This document shows positions 27,410 to 36,719 of a stretch of DNA of 64,000 nucleotides, in pieces. This stretch comes from Thalassospiraceae bacterium LMO-JJ14. GTDB taxonomy: Bacteria > Pseudomonadota > Alphaproteobacteria > Rhodospirillales > Casp-alpha2. Position 1 is the stretch's first letter, and every line of letters starts with the position of its first letter. The position numbers and the translations under genes are program-made. A model generated the notes under the pieces. The model was not told the origin of the DNA. It worked only from the letters and a program-made list of their open reading frames with translations, and made no database searches. The DNA lies in the NCBI GenBank assembly GCA_021555105.2, contig CP134604.1, positions 806,001 to 870,000 on the forward strand, in the 5' to 3' direction.

Positions 27410-28181
27410 GAGCGCTCAAAAATTCAGTGCCGCCCTGGCCAAGCCGGACATGCCGGTGCCGCCGGGGATCGAAAGCGGCAAAGCGCGTTTCGACGTTTAC
27501 CGCAACAACGTCGCCGTCAGCCTGTCGGAAGCGCTGGCGGAAACATTTCCTGTCGTGAAACGTCTGGTCGGCGATGAATTCTTTACCGCCATGGCGCAGA
27601 TCTACGTTCAAAAAAATCAACCGGCTTCGCCGGTTCTCTTTGAGTATGGTCAAACGTTCTCAACCTTCATCGACACATTCGAGCCTGCAGGAAATATCCC
27701 CTATCTTGGCGATATCGCCCGGCTCGAACGCCTGTGGCTTGACGCCTATCATGCCAAAGATGCGCTACCTATCGGCATTGATAAGCTGGCACAAGTTCCC
27801 GGGTCCACTCTGGATAGTCTCAAAATCGGCCTTCATCCAAGTGCCGGTCTGATCCGCAGTGCTTATCCCGTCATTTCAATCTGGCAGGCACATCAGAACA
27901 CGGAAATAGCCGATCTCTCGACCATTCAATGGCAGGGTGAACAGGGGTTGATTATTCGCCCCGCGTTGGAGGTTTCCGTCATCCCGTTCAATGTGCCGGC
28001 CGTTGATTTTATGACCGGCCTGATGGCCGGCCGTACCTTGGGTGATATCTGCGACGCCCTTTTACATGACCAGGAACAAGACCGGGATTTCGATCCGTCC
28101 CAGCATCTCGCCGATATCTTCAACACAGGGGCCGTTGTCGCCCTCGATCATTCACCCACACGGGGGAGCAGCCGATCATGA
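27399..28181 (+). CDS. bufC: DUF2063 family partner of the MNIO enzyme (BufC)
   Basis: A 260-aa protein with an N-terminal DUF2063 domain (about residues 25-115: RFDVYRNNVAVSLSEALAETF and DEFFTAMAQIYV). It is the usual binding partner that presents the precursor peptide to the DUF692 enzyme. The second half is less conserved and ends in a Ser/Arg-rich tail. It overlaps both neighbours (11 bp with bufB, 4 bp with the doxX gene), which indicates one transcript and coupled translation. Confidence 0.92.
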   Translation: MWLESAQKFSAALAKPDMPVPPGIESGKARFDVYRNNVAVSLSEALAETFPVVKRLVGDEFFTAMAQIYVQKNQPASPVLFEYGQTFSTFIDTFEPAGNIPYLGDIARLERLWLDAYHAKDALPIGIDKLAQVPGSTLDSLKIGLHPSAGLIRSAYPVISIWQAHQNTEIADLSTIQWQGEQGLIIRPALEVSVIPFNVPAVDFMTGLMAGRTLGDICDALLHDQEQDRDFDPSQHLADIFNTGAVVALDHSPTRGSSRS

Positions 28182-28738
28182 GCATCGTAAATCTGGTGAA
28201 AAAACTGCACGACAAGGTCTTCGGCATTCTTGAAGGACTGGCCGGAGACTGGTTTCTCGGTCTCGCCGCCCGGCTGGTGTTCTCGTCGGTGCTTTTGGCG
28301 TTCTTCGTCAATTCGGCGATGACCAAACTCGGCAGCGGCTTCCCGGACATGCTCATTCCCGCCGTTGGTGCTTATGCGCAGATTCTGCCGTCCATCGCCG
28401 AGGCCGCAGGATACGATCCGAACAAGATCGCATTGTTTCCGTGGAAGCTGATCGTGCTGGCCGGCACCTATGCGGAACTGCTTATCCCCATCATGCTTTT
28501 CGTTGGATTGTTCACGCGCTTCGCCGCGTTGAGCCTGATCGGCTTTATCGGCGTGATGAGTTTCGTCGATGTGGCGTTTCATGGCCTCGATGCGAAAAGT
28601 ATCGGCATGATGTTCGATCGTGTGCAGGACGGCATTATCGCCGACCAGCGGCTTTTGTGGATATTCCCGTTGATCTATCTGGTGGTGAAGGGCGGCGGAC
28701 CGGTATCCGTGGACGGGCTGCTTAACCGAGCGCGATAA
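28178..28738 (+). CDS. DoxX family membrane protein of the bufferin cassette (GigD-like)
   Basis: A 186-aa protein with about four hydrophobic segments (residues 22-44, 85-105, 110-130 and 150-170) and the DoxX pattern LAARLVFSSVLLAFFVNS ... LVVLAGTYAEL-like. It overlaps bufC by ATGA. DoxX proteins close many bufferin clusters; a redox or membrane role is assumed but not established. It ends inside the 3' end of the convergent DMT transporter gene (17-bp overlap). Confidence 0.88.
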   Translation: MSIVNLVKKLHDKVFGILEGLAGDWFLGLAARLVFSSVLLAFFVNSAMTKLGSGFPDMLIPAVGAYAQILPSIAEAAGYDPNKIALFPWKLIVLAGTYAELLIPIMLFVGLFTRFAALSLIGFIGVMSFVDVAFHGLDAKSIGMMFDRVQDGIIADQRLLWIFPLIYLVVKGGGPVSVDGLLNRAR

Positions 28739-29600
28739 GCACCACCGAGGGGACGACCATCAGCACCGCCGCAATAATCCTGAGGCTCAGGTACTCGCGG
28801 CGGAACACGATAATACTGAGCAGCATGGAAAAAATCGGCGAGGCGGCGACGATCGGCACCACGGTGACGATGGAGCCGTTCAGCAAAGCGGTATTGAGCG
28901 ACAGGATCGCCGAGCCGAACAAAAGACCAGCGGCCAGGAACCAGTAGGGCGCGCGGGTGGTGAAAGGGACACGGGTGCGGCCGCCCTTTGCCAGATGCAG
29001 ACTCGAGGTCAGCAAAAATGAGACCGTAAACCCGACCAGACTGGCGAAGTAGGGATCGGGGATGTATTCCATGCCGATCTTTGAAAACCCGTGCCCGAAC
29101 GAACGTATCATCGCCGCGGCCACCGGCAGCGCCAGCGCCCACAAGGGCCAGGTTGCCGGGACCTTTTTATTGCGCCGGGTCAGCAACAGCACCGCACTCA
29201 GGATACCCAGAGTCCCGAGCGCGATCTGCCACGTCAGCATTTCGTCGAGGATGAGGATGCCGAAAGCGGCCCCGAACAGCGGCGAGGTTGCGGCCAGCGT
29301 CGTCGTCAGGGTTGGGCCGATGTAACGGATCGCTGCCACCGACAGGTTTGCCGACAGGGCCGGGCGCACGAAGCCGAGTGCAACGAAGATCAGTGCGGCC
29401 GGGTGCAGAAAATATTCCGGATGCAGCAGGAACGGCGCCGCGAGCCAGTAACAGGCGGCACTGGCGCCGATGGTCAGCATGGTGCCCGCGCGCGGTTCCA
29501 TCGCTTGCACGCCGATATTCTGGAACTGTCCGCCGAGGGCGAAAAGAAACGCCGAGATCAGAGCCAGGCCGTAAGGCGGGATACCGATATCTGTGAACAA
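28722..29600 (-). CDS. EamA/DMT family transporter
   Basis: A 292-aa inner-membrane protein with ten hydrophobic segments in two EamA repeats. A TTG at 29600 is proposed as start because AGGAGA lies six bases before it and the hydrophobic region begins ten residues later (LALISAFLFALGGQFQNIGV); an ATG at 29684 would add 28 unlike residues and lacks a site. It may export a metabolite; the substrate is unknown. Convergent with the bufferin unit and divergent from the SDR gene. Confidence 0.85.
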   Translation of the reverse strand: MFTDIGIPPYGLALISAFLFALGGQFQNIGVQAMEPRAGTMLTIGASAACYWLAAPFLLHPEYFLHPAALIFVALGFVRPALSANLSVAAIRYIGPTLTTTLAATSPLFGAAFGILILDEMLTWQIALGTLGILSAVLLLTRRNKKVPATWPLWALALPVAAAMIRSFGHGFSKIGMEYIPDPYFASLVGFTVSFLLTSSLHLAKGGRTRVPFTTRAPYWFLAAGLLFGSAILSLNTALLNGSIVTVVPIVAASPIFSMLLSIIVFRREYLSLRIIAAVLMVVPSVVLIALG

Positions 29601-29710
29601 ATAAATCTCCTGTCCGGAACCGGACGGATGAAGGTGCCCGCTTGGCGATTTTGCACGGATCGGGCATGCTCCGTAAAGCAGCACCGCTATGGGATGTAAG
29701 GAGTTTCGAA

Positions 29711-30394
29711 ATGAATGACAACCGTTTTGCGTTGATCGTCGGCGCCGGCAAGGGGCTTAGCGCATCGCTGGCCCGAAAGGCCCGTGCCGAGGGTATGACC
29801 CCGCTGCTGGCGGCCCGCGATACGGCAAAGCTCGAAGGACTGGTGGGCGAGGTTTCCGGCCATGCCCATGCCTGTGACGGCTCGGACCCGGCCTCGGTGG
29901 CGGCGCTGTTCGATTGGGTTGCGGCGGACTTCGGTGTGCCGGAGCTGGTGATTTACAACCCGTCGGCCCGGGCGCGCGGACCGATCGCCGAACTTGATCC
30001 CGAAGCGGTGCGAAACGTCCTGATGGTAACCGCATTCGGTGGATTTCTCGTCGGTCAAGCCGCGGCGCGCGCAATGTTGCCGCGCGGGTCCGGCTCGATC
30101 CTGTTCACCGGTGCATCGGCCAGCGTCAAGGGCTACGCAAACTCGTCGAGTTTCGCGATGGGGAAATTCGGCTTGCGCGGCCTTGCGCAGAGCATGGCGC
30201 GTGAACTGGCACCGAAGGGTATTCATGTCGGACATTTTGTGATTGATGGCGGCATCGGTGAAAGCGACGACGCGGCGACCCCCAACAAGCTGCATCCGGA
30301 CCACATCGCCGACAACTATTTCCATCTGCACAAGCAGCCGCGCTCGGCATGGACGTGGGAGATGGAACTGCGTCCGTTCGTGGAAAACTTCTGA
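29711..30394 (+). CDS. SDR family protein with Phe in place of the catalytic Tyr
   Basis: A 227-aa short-chain dehydrogenase-like protein. The cofactor loop is GAGKGLSASLA. The catalytic Ser is in FTGASAS and the Lys in FAMGKFGLRGLA, but the position four residues before the Lys, normally Tyr, is Phe. The C-terminal HFVIDGGI and HLHKQPRSAWTWEMELRPF are shared by a recognisable SDR subgroup. Without the Tyr the classical proton relay is missing, so the reaction, if any, is different. AAGGAG at 29697-29702 supports the start. It converges on the PrpD-like gene with a 2-bp gap. Confidence 0.85.
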   Translation: MNDNRFALIVGAGKGLSASLARKARAEGMTPLLAARDTAKLEGLVGEVSGHAHACDGSDPASVAALFDWVAADFGVPELVIYNPSARARGPIAELDPEAVRNVLMVTAFGGFLVGQAAARAMLPRGSGSILFTGASASVKGYANSSSFAMGKFGLRGLAQSMARELAPKGIHVGHFVIDGGIGESDDAATPNKLHPDHIADNYFHLHKQPRSAWTWEMELRPFVENF

Positions 30395-30396
30395 GA

Positions 30397-31788
30397 TCAG
30401 CTCCCGGCGATCGCGCCGGTCAGGCTTTCCACCTCGTCCGCAGTGTCCAGCGCGAAGACAAGTTCGCGGACGCGTTCGGCGTCATCTCTTGTAAAAATGC
30501 CCTCCGTCAGTGCTTCGAACTTGGCTTCAACCTCGGCCCCGCTCAGCGGATTTTCCGGGCTGCCCTTGCGGTGCGTGACGACCTCTTCGAAGCTTCGCCC
30601 GTCGACGGTCTTGACCGTAACCCGCGCCATGTGGCGGAAGGCAGGGCCTTTGCCTTCGATTTCGGGATCGATCCCGGCGCTGATTTTATCGATGAAGGCA
30701 AGGGTGTCGGGGTTGCGGATCGCATCCTCGGTGAACTGGCCGACGAAAGCGCGGCCGTTGAGCGCGATCATGGCGAGGCCGTAATAGATGTTCATCTGCG
30801 CCGCCGTAATGCCTTGCGCCGCATAGGGCCAGGCGCAATGTACGTGTGTCGGTTTGCTGACCCCGGCGTGTATTTCCGCAATGTCGTCGGCGGTGATTCC
30901 GTTTGCGTCCATGATGAGCTTGAGGGCATCCAGCGCGGCATGGATCGAGGTTACGGTGGCATGCGGCTTGAAGCCGGTTGCGGCGGTTTCCCAAATCTCG
31001 CCCAGGCCGTTTGTAACGCGGTCCAACTCGATCCGGCCTGAGAACGCAGCAAGAAAGCCGCCGTATTCGGCCTCGACAATATCGGAAATGCCGGTGAAGC
31101 CGTCTCTGGCCAGCAGCGCGCCGCGGACCCCGGCTTCGGCGGCATGCCCCGAATGCAGCCGCTTGACCATGGCGCCTTCTTGCGCCGCCATCAGCCCCGA
31201 ACCCAGCGAGCCGGCGATGCCGAGTGCATTCAGGGTCTGCCCGGCATCGAGCCGCATCAGCTTCGCCGCCGTGGCGGCCGCGCAGAACGGACCGATCACG
31301 CCTTGCGGGTGAAAGCCGCGCAGCAGTAATTCGGTGCCTGCGGCCGCGCCGATACGGTTGCCGGTTTCATACCCGGCGACGATAGCCGTCAGGATATCCG
31401 GTCCGCTGGCGCCGCCCATATGCTCGGCGACGTTCAGGGCCACCGGCACGGCAATCGAATTGGGATGCAGGATCGCGTCGCGGTGAATGTCGTCCAACTC
31501 GAAGGCATGGCCGGCGGTTGAATTGATCAGGACGGCCCCCGTCAGCGGCGCCGTGCGTCCCATGCCGAAGACGGTCGCCGCCGGCACGCCGCCTTCCGCC
31601 GCGACCATGTCGGCGACCATAAGGGTCCACGGCAGGCGGGCGCCGACGAGGCAGCAGGCAATGCCGTCGAGAATGTTGAGTTTCAGCTTGCCGGTAACGT
31701 CTGCGGGGATGGTGTTGAACGTCAGATCGGCGATGTAAGCGGCCAGTGTCGCCGAGGCGCCCCGGCTTTGTGCGTTTGAATTTGTCAT
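30397..31788 (-). CDS. MmgE/PrpD family protein
   Basis: A 463-aa cytoplasmic protein with the all-helical PrpD fold of 2-methylcitrate dehydratases and iminodisuccinate epimerase-like enzymes. The start (TLAAYIADLTFNTIPADV), the GHAFELDDIHRDAILHPNSI block and the IHAGVSKPTHVHCAWPY block fit the family. The genes for propionate breakdown (prpB, prpC) are absent, so the substrate is not known. The catalytic region of true methylcitrate dehydratase cannot be judged without an alignment. Confidence 0.88.
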   Translation of the reverse strand: MTNSNAQSRGASATLAAYIADLTFNTIPADVTGKLKLNILDGIACCLVGARLPWTLMVADMVAAEGGVPAATVFGMGRTAPLTGAVLINSTAGHAFELDDIHRDAILHPNSIAVPVALNVAEHMGGASGPDILTAIVAGYETGNRIGAAAGTELLLRGFHPQGVIGPFCAAATAAKLMRLDAGQTLNALGIAGSLGSGLMAAQEGAMVKRLHSGHAAEAGVRGALLARDGFTGISDIVEAEYGGFLAAFSGRIELDRVTNGLGEIWETAATGFKPHATVTSIHAALDALKLIMDANGITADDIAEIHAGVSKPTHVHCAWPYAAQGITAAQMNIYYGLAMIALNGRAFVGQFTEDAIRNPDTLAFIDKISAGIDPEIEGKGPAFRHMARVTVKTVDGRSFEEVVTHRKGSPENPLSGAEVEAKFEALTEGIFTRDDAERVRELVFALDTADEVESLTGAIAGS

Positions 31789-31929
31789 GCCCGCAGTTTA
31801 GCCGCCGCCGCCGTCTTTCCAAGGGGTGTTGAGGACCCGATTTACGCCTCTAACCCCTCCGCTTGCGGCGATTCCCGTGATCGGGTAGAAATATTGCGAC
31901 TAGGGATTGAGGGGTTTCGTCCATTGACG

Positions 31930-33750
31930 ATGACGAAGGTGTCTTTTCGGCTGGCGCATCTGATTGCGGCGGCGGCTATCGGGATTCTGATGGCCGTTTC
32001 GGTTGACGTGCCGTCGGCCTCGGCACAACCGCGCATGCCCGGAAACGAGGCGCTGTCGGCCTCGGCACTGCCGCAAATCCTTGGTGACGAGGATATCCGC
32101 CTTTATCAGCGTATCTTCGAGTTGCAGGAGGACGGCAACTGGAAAACCGCCGATCAATTGATCAAGCGGCTTTCCGATCCGATCCTCATGGGACATGTGC
32201 TTTACCAGCGCTACATGCATCCGACGAAATACCGTTCCAAATACAAAGAACTCAAGGATTGGATGGCCGACTATGCCGACCATCCGTCGGCCGGGATTAT
32301 TTACAAGCTGGCGCTCCGGCGCCGACCGTCGAACTGGCGTATGCCGGTGCCGCCTAAGGTCATGGCCGATGCCGGGGTTTTGCTTGTGCGACCGTCGTTC
32401 CAGCGCATTCATGTTCCGGGCAAGACCCGCTCCGTCGCAGAAAGGCGCCAGGCACGGTCGCTTCGCAATCAGATCAAGCGTGTCCTGCGCCGGGGGCAGA
32501 CCCTGACCGCCAAACGGTTGATCCTTGCCCCCGGAACAAAGCGGCTGTTGTCCGCGGCGGAATATGACGAAGCCCGGGTTGGGCTCGCCAAGGGATATTT
32601 CATCGACGGCCGGGACGAATGGGGCCTTGAATGGGTGTTGCCGGCTCTTGAACGTTCCGGGAAGTACCTGCCCGAAGGCCACTGGACGGCGGGTCTGCTT
32701 TTATGGCGGGCCGAAAAATATGCCGATGCGGCGGCGCATTTCGAGGCGGCGGCGCGGAATACCAAAGTCTCCGACTGGATGGCGTCGGCGTCAGCTTTCT
32801 GGGCGGCGCGGTCACACATGGCGGCGCACAAACCGGCACAGGTGGTTGGCCTTCTTGAACAGGCGGCCGAGCATCCGCGCACTTTCTACGGCCTGCTGGC
32901 GATCCGGCTTTTGGGCCGCGATCTGCCGTTCAACTGGGCACCGCCGGCGTTCAAGGGCGATTCCCTGCACAGGCTTTCTGAAAATCCACGCGGCCGCCGT
33001 GCCATCGCCTTGATGCAGATCGGCGACGATCTGCGTGCCGAAAGCGAGCTCAAGGACTTTATTCGTGGGGCCGACCGGCCGATGCTCGAAGGCATTCACG
33101 CCCTGGCGGCACGCGGCAACATGGCGTCGATTGCGGTCCGCCTCGATACGCTGTTGTACCCGGATGGCGGCGGCTACGACGGCGTCGCCTACCCGATCCC
33201 CGATTATATTCCCGTTGACGGGTTCAGCGTCGACCGGGCGTTGGTCTATGCCCTGATCCGTCAGGAAAGCCGCTTCAATCCCAAGGCCAAAAGCTGGGCC
33301 GGGGCGCGCGGGCTGATGCAGTTGATGCCGAGAACCGCCCGGTTTGTGGCGCGCTCGACCGGCATGCGGCTGCGTGAACGCTCAAAACTGTACACGCCGG
33401 AAACGAATCTGGAACTGGGCCAGCGCTATATCGCGATGCTGCTTGATGAAAACGATGTTTCCATGGACCTGTTCAAGCTGGCGGTGGCGTGGAACGGCGG
33501 ACCGGGCAATCTGCGCAAGTGGGAGCGCCGTACCAAGCACCTCGACGATCCGATCTTTTTTATCGAGAGCATACCCTCTTTCGAGACACGGACCTTCGTT
33601 GAAAGGGTGTTGACCAACTTCTGGATTTACCGCCATCGTCTGGGTCAGGATACGCCGTCGCTCGATGCCGTCGCGCGTGGCGAATGGCCGACCTATCAGG
33701 CCATGGGACCCGGAGATTCGGAGATTGCCGCCAATGCCCCTCGCAACTGA
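31930..33750 (+). CDS. Soluble lytic murein transglycosylase (Slt type)
   Basis: A 606-aa periplasmic enzyme that cleaves peptidoglycan glycan strands to form 1,6-anhydro ends. A signal peptide covers the first 35 residues ([20 protein letters not shown], cleavage after ASAQ). The long middle region is a helical superhelix rich in short helix repeats. The lysozyme-like domain is C-terminal: [14 protein letters not shown] holds the catalytic Glu446, followed by [14 protein letters not shown] and [14 protein letters not shown]. The ATG at 31930 fits the signal peptide; a TTG at 31924 with GAGGGG upstream is possible. The 3' end overlaps moaB by 17 bp. Confidence 0.92.
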   Translation: MTKVSFRLAHLIAAAAIGILMAVSVDVPSASAQPRMPGNEALSASALPQILGDEDIRLYQRIFELQEDGNWKTADQLIKRLSDPILMGHVLYQRYMHPTKYRSKYKELKDWMADYADHPSAGIIYKLALRRRPSNWRMPVPPKVMADAGVLLVRPSFQRIHVPGKTRSVAERRQARSLRNQIKRVLRRGQTLTAKRLILAPGTKRLLSAAEYDEARVGLAKGYFIDGRDEWGLEWVLPALERSGKYLPEGHWTAGLLLWRAEKYADAAAHFEAAARNTKVSDWMASASAFWAARSHMAAHKPAQVVGLLEQAAEHPRTFYGLLAIRLLGRDLPFNWAPPAFKGDSLHRLSENPRGRRAIALMQIGDDLRAESELKDFIRGADRPMLEGIHALAARGNMASIAVRLDTLLYPDGGGYDGVAYPIPDYIPVDGFSVDRALVYALIRQESRFNPKAKSWAGARGLMQLMPRTARFVARSTGMRLRERSKLYTPETNLELGQRYIAMLLDENDVSMDLFKLAVAWNGGPGNLRKWERRTKHLDDPIFFIESIPSFETRTFVERVLTNFWIYRHRLGQDTPSLDAVARGEWPTYQAMGPGDSEIAANAPRN

Positions 33751-34267
33751 TCGCGAATTCAAGCCAGTCAACATTGCTGTCCTTACCGTATCCGATACGC
33801 GGACGCTTGAAGACGACCGCTCCGGCGACACGCTGGTACAGCGCCTGAGCGACGCCGGGCATTTTCTTGCCGACCGCGTTATCTGCAAGGATGATGCCGA
33901 TGTTATCGCCGAGCAGTTTCGTGAATGGATCGCCGATCCGGGCATCGACGTGGTTATTTCGACGGGCGGGACCGGGGTCACAGGTCGTGACGTAACGCCG
34001 GAGGCCCTGAAGCAGGTCACCGACAAGGAAATCCCCGGCTTCGGCGAACTGTTCCGCTGGCTCAGCTATCAGAAGATCGCCACCTCGACGGTGCAGTCCC
34101 GTGCCACGGCGGCGGTTGCCGATGGCACCTATATTTTCGTGCTGCCGGGATCGACCGGTGCCTGCAAGGATGCCTGGGACGATATCCTCGTCCATCAGCT
34201 CGACTACCGGCACATGCCGTGCAACTTCGTCGAACTGATGCCGCGCCTCAACGAACATAAGAGCTGA
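33734..34267 (+). CDS. moaB: Molybdenum cofactor biosynthesis protein B
   Basis: A 177-aa protein of the MogA/MoaB family that handles molybdopterin adenylation. The [15 protein letters not shown] motif (residues about 76-92) and [22 protein letters not shown] are diagnostic. The ATG at 33734 gives a 17-bp overlap with the transglycosylase gene, so translation is coupled. Other Moco genes are not in the window. The downstream HAD gene is 2 bp away on the same strand. Confidence 0.92.
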   Translation: MPLATDREFKPVNIAVLTVSDTRTLEDDRSGDTLVQRLSDAGHFLADRVICKDDADVIAEQFREWIADPGIDVVISTGGTGVTGRDVTPEALKQVTDKEIPGFGELFRWLSYQKIATSTVQSRATAAVADGTYIFVLPGSTGACKDAWDDILVHQLDYRHMPCNFVELMPRLNEHKS

Positions 34268-34269
34268 GT

Positions 34270-34881
34270 GTGAGCGATATCCGCGCCGTCCTGTTCGATA
34301 TGGACGGGGTTCTGTATTCGTATGATTTCGCGAACCGGCTGAACCTGCTGTCCGATGCGCTAGGCGTGCCCGCAGCCGACATCGAGGAAAAGATTTTCAA
34401 ATCCGGGTTTGAGGACCTGTCCGACAACGGCGACTTGACGCTCGATGACTACATCGCCGGGATCGGGGAACGTCTCGGGGTCGAGGTACGGCTGGGGCAG
34501 TGGGTGGCTGCGCGCAAGTGGGCCATGGCGCCGGAACCGATGATGCTCGATCTGGCGCGGCAGTTATCGGCAACGCTTGACGTTGCGCTGCTGACCAATA
34601 ACGGTGAATTTCTGCACCGGCATATCGATGAACTGGCGCCCGAGTTGTCCCCTCTGTTCGGGGACCGGCTGTTCGTTTCGGGTGTACACGGTTTCAACAA
34701 GGAACGCGCCTCGGGCTTTACCGGCATCCTCGAGCATCTGGGATGGGATGGGGAAACGACGTTGTTCATCGACGACAGCCCGCGCTACATCGCCGCCGCC
34801 GATGAAGCCGGACTGGTCACGCACCTGTTTGATGGGATCGAGGGTTTAAAGGCCCGCCTGTCAGGAGTTGGGTTGATTTGA
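34270..34881 (+). CDS. HAD-superfamily phosphatase-like hydrolase
   Basis: A 203-aa cytoplasmic protein of the HAD-IA type. The nucleophile Asp10 and acid Asp12 sit in FDMDGVLYSYD, motif II is LLTNNG and motif IV is IDDSPRYI. The substrate is unknown. The start is GTG, 2 bp after moaB. It ends inside the A-run of the terminator that belongs to the convergent acdS. Confidence 0.85.
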   Translation: MSDIRAVLFDMDGVLYSYDFANRLNLLSDALGVPAADIEEKIFKSGFEDLSDNGDLTLDDYIAGIGERLGVEVRLGQWVAARKWAMAPEPMMLDLARQLSATLDVALLTNNGEFLHRHIDELAPELSPLFGDRLFVSGVHGFNKERASGFTGILEHLGWDGETTLFIDDSPRYIAAADEAGLVTHLFDGIEGLKARLSGVGLI

Positions 34882-34930
34882 AAAAAAAAGAACGCCACCC
34901 CGGAACGGCCCGAAGGCTGGCCGGGATGGC
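34881..34930 (-). terminator. Strong rho-independent terminator of acdS
   Basis: On the minus strand GCCATCCCGG (34921-34930) pairs with CCGGGGTGGC (34894-34903) with one T-G pair, enclosing an inner stem with a TTCG loop, and is followed by nine T. It ends the acdS transcript and faces the HAD gene. Confidence 0.75.
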
Positions 34931-34981
34931 TTGGGTAGTGCAACAGAGAGATCGTCGTTGCTGTAATGCGCTGTTTCGGCG

Positions 34982-35995
34982 TTACCCGTTCCGATATGTA
35001 TAGCTGTAACCGTTGATCGCCGGGACGCCGCCGAGGTGCGCATAAAGGATTTTCGATCCCGCCGGGAAGTAGTCCTTGCCGACCAGATCGATCAGGCCCT
35101 GCATGGATTTACCTTCATAAACCGGATCGGTCATCATGCCTTCCAGCCGAGCACAAAGCCGGATTGCTTCGTTGGTTTCCTCTGAGGGAATGCCATAGGC
35201 GGGGTAGGCGTAGTCATTGACCAGCACCAGATCGTCGTCAGTGATGTCGCGGCCGAGTTCAACCAGGTCCGCCGTCTGCTTTGCGATCTGCATGACCTGG
35301 GCGCGGGTCTGGTCCGGGGTGAACGAGGCATCGATCCCGATGACCTTGTTGGCACGGCCGTCCTTGGCAAAGCCGACCAGCATGCCGGCATGGGTCGATC
35401 CGGTCACCGTGCAGACGATGATGTAATCGAAGGTAATGCCCATTTCCGCTTCCTGCGCACGGACCTCCTCGGCAAAACCGACGAAGCCGAGCCCGCCGAA
35501 TTTATGCACCGAAGCACCGGCCGGAATCGGATACGGCTTGCCGCCTTTCGCTTTCACGTCTTCCAGCGCATTTTCCCAGCTCTCGCGGATACCGATGTCG
35601 AAGCCTTCGTCGACCAGCTCGATCTCGGCGCCTAGGACGCGGCTCAGCAGAATGTTACCGACGCGATCATAAACGGCGTCATGAAACGGCACCCAGCTTT
35701 CCTGTACCAGCCGGCACTTCATGCCGATCTTGGCGGCAACGGCAGCGACCTGACGGGTGTGGTTGGACTGGACGCCGCCGATGGTAACCAGCGTGTCGGC
35801 GTTCGACGCCAGCGCATCCGGCACGATGTATTCGAGCTTTCTCACCTTGTTGCCCCCGAAGGCGAGACCGGAATTGCAGTCTTCGCGTTTGGCGTAAATC
35901 TCGACCTTGCCGCCCAGATGCTCGGACAGCCGGTTCAGCTTTTCGATGGGGGTCGGGCCGAAGGTGAGGGGATAGCGTTCGAATTTTTCAAGCAT
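34982..35995 (-). CDS. acdS: 1-aminocyclopropane-1-carboxylate deaminase
   Basis: A 337-aa PLP enzyme that opens ACC, the plant ethylene precursor, to 2-oxobutanoate and ammonia. Lys50 in [10 protein letters not shown] binds PLP, Ser77 is in QSNHTR, and the diagnostic residues that separate ACC deaminase from D-cysteine desulfhydrase, Tyr293-Glu294 in PVYEGKS and Leu321 in AHLGGVPA, are all present (one position before those of the Pseudomonas enzyme). It is divergently paired with an Lrp-type gene, the known acdR-acdS arrangement. Confidence 0.95.
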   Translation of the reverse strand: MLEKFERYPLTFGPTPIEKLNRLSEHLGGKVEIYAKREDCNSGLAFGGNKVRKLEYIVPDALASNADTLVTIGGVQSNHTRQVAAVAAKIGMKCRLVQESWVPFHDAVYDRVGNILLSRVLGAEIELVDEGFDIGIRESWENALEDVKAKGGKPYPIPAGASVHKFGGLGFVGFAEEVRAQEAEMGITFDYIIVCTVTGSTHAGMLVGFAKDGRANKVIGIDASFTPDQTRAQVMQIAKQTADLVELGRDITDDDLVLVNDYAYPAYGIPSEETNEAIRLCARLEGMMTDPVYEGKSMQGLIDLVGKDYFPAGSKILYAHLGGVPAINGYSYTYRNG

Positions 35996-36014
35996 GATGA
36001 TGGATTCCTTGTTA

Positions 36015-36031
36015 ACTGTTGATCGAACAGT
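36015..36031. promoter_or_regulatory. Candidate operator for the Lrp-type regulator
   Basis: The palindrome ACTGTT-GATCG-AACAGT lies between acdS and acdR, 20 bases before the acdS start. The rest of the gap (36036-36130) is AT-rich, as expected for Lrp binding and for divergent promoters. Confidence 0.4.
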
Positions 36032-36135
36032 AACCGAAACCCGGGAAAAGGTGCTCTCATATTTAAAGCGAATATTTCTCTATTATTCAGCAAAATAGAA
36101 TTATAAGAATGAATAGATACATAATATTATAGAAA

Positions 36136-36615
36136 ATGAGAGAAATGACCGATCTATCGCAACTCGACCGCACCGACCTCAGGATTCTTCGCGCCCTGCA
36201 GGCGGATGCCAGGATTTCCAACGCGGATCTGGCAAAAAAGATCAATGCCAGCGCGGCGACCTGTCACCGCCGTACCCAGCGCCTGTTTGACGACGGCTAT
36301 ATCACCGGCACCCGGGCCGCCATCGCGCCGGAAGGTGTCGGGCTGGGCGCGCTGGCCATCGTTGGTGTGGTGCTGGACCGTTCAACGCCGGAAAGCTTTG
36401 CGGCGTTCGAAAGCGCGGCGCAGGAAATGCCGTTCATCATCGACTGCCATCTGGTGGCCGGTGACTTCGACTATTTTCTGAAAATCCGTGTCCGCGATAT
36501 GAACGATTTCAGCCGACTGCATGGGGCGCAGTTGCTGACCCTGCCCGGTGTCCGTCAAACCCGGACGTTTTTCGTCATGAAGGAAGTTATCGATCAGGCC
36601 CCGTTGGACTTTTGA
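36136..36615 (+). CDS. acdR: Lrp/AsnC family regulator (AcdR-like)
   Basis: A 159-aa DNA-binding protein: N-terminal winged helix-turn-helix (residues 9-60, LDRTDLRILRALQADARISNAD in two parts and SAATCHRRTQRL) and a C-terminal RAM domain (about 70-150). In Lrp-type AcdR proteins the regulator senses ACC and drives acdS transcription; the assignment here rests on its position next to acdS. An alternative in-frame ATG at 36145 has GAGAG upstream. Confidence 0.85.
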   Translation: MREMTDLSQLDRTDLRILRALQADARISNADLAKKINASAATCHRRTQRLFDDGYITGTRAAIAPEGVGLGALAIVGVVLDRSTPESFAAFESAAQEMPFIIDCHLVAGDFDYFLKIRVRDMNDFSRLHGAQLLTLPGVRQTRTFFVMKEVIDQAPLDF

Positions 36616-36637
36616 TCCGGTGAAACATTCCCGTCGC

Positions 36638-36719
36638 CCTGAACTTGATTCGGGGCCCATGCGATCTCGTCCCGACCTCTTGTTGTAAGTATCGATCCTG
36701 AATCAAGTTCAGGATGACG
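36638..36719. repeat. REP-like inverted repeat pair
   Basis: CCTGAACTTGATTC (36638-36651) and GAATCAAGTTCAGG (36700-36713) are perfect inverted copies. The second copy is itself a hairpin (CCTGAA...TTCAGG), followed by ATGACG. It lies between convergent genes and could serve as a two-way terminator; its sequence supplies the stop of the aminotransferase gene. A degenerate copy is near 37680. Confidence 0.7.
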
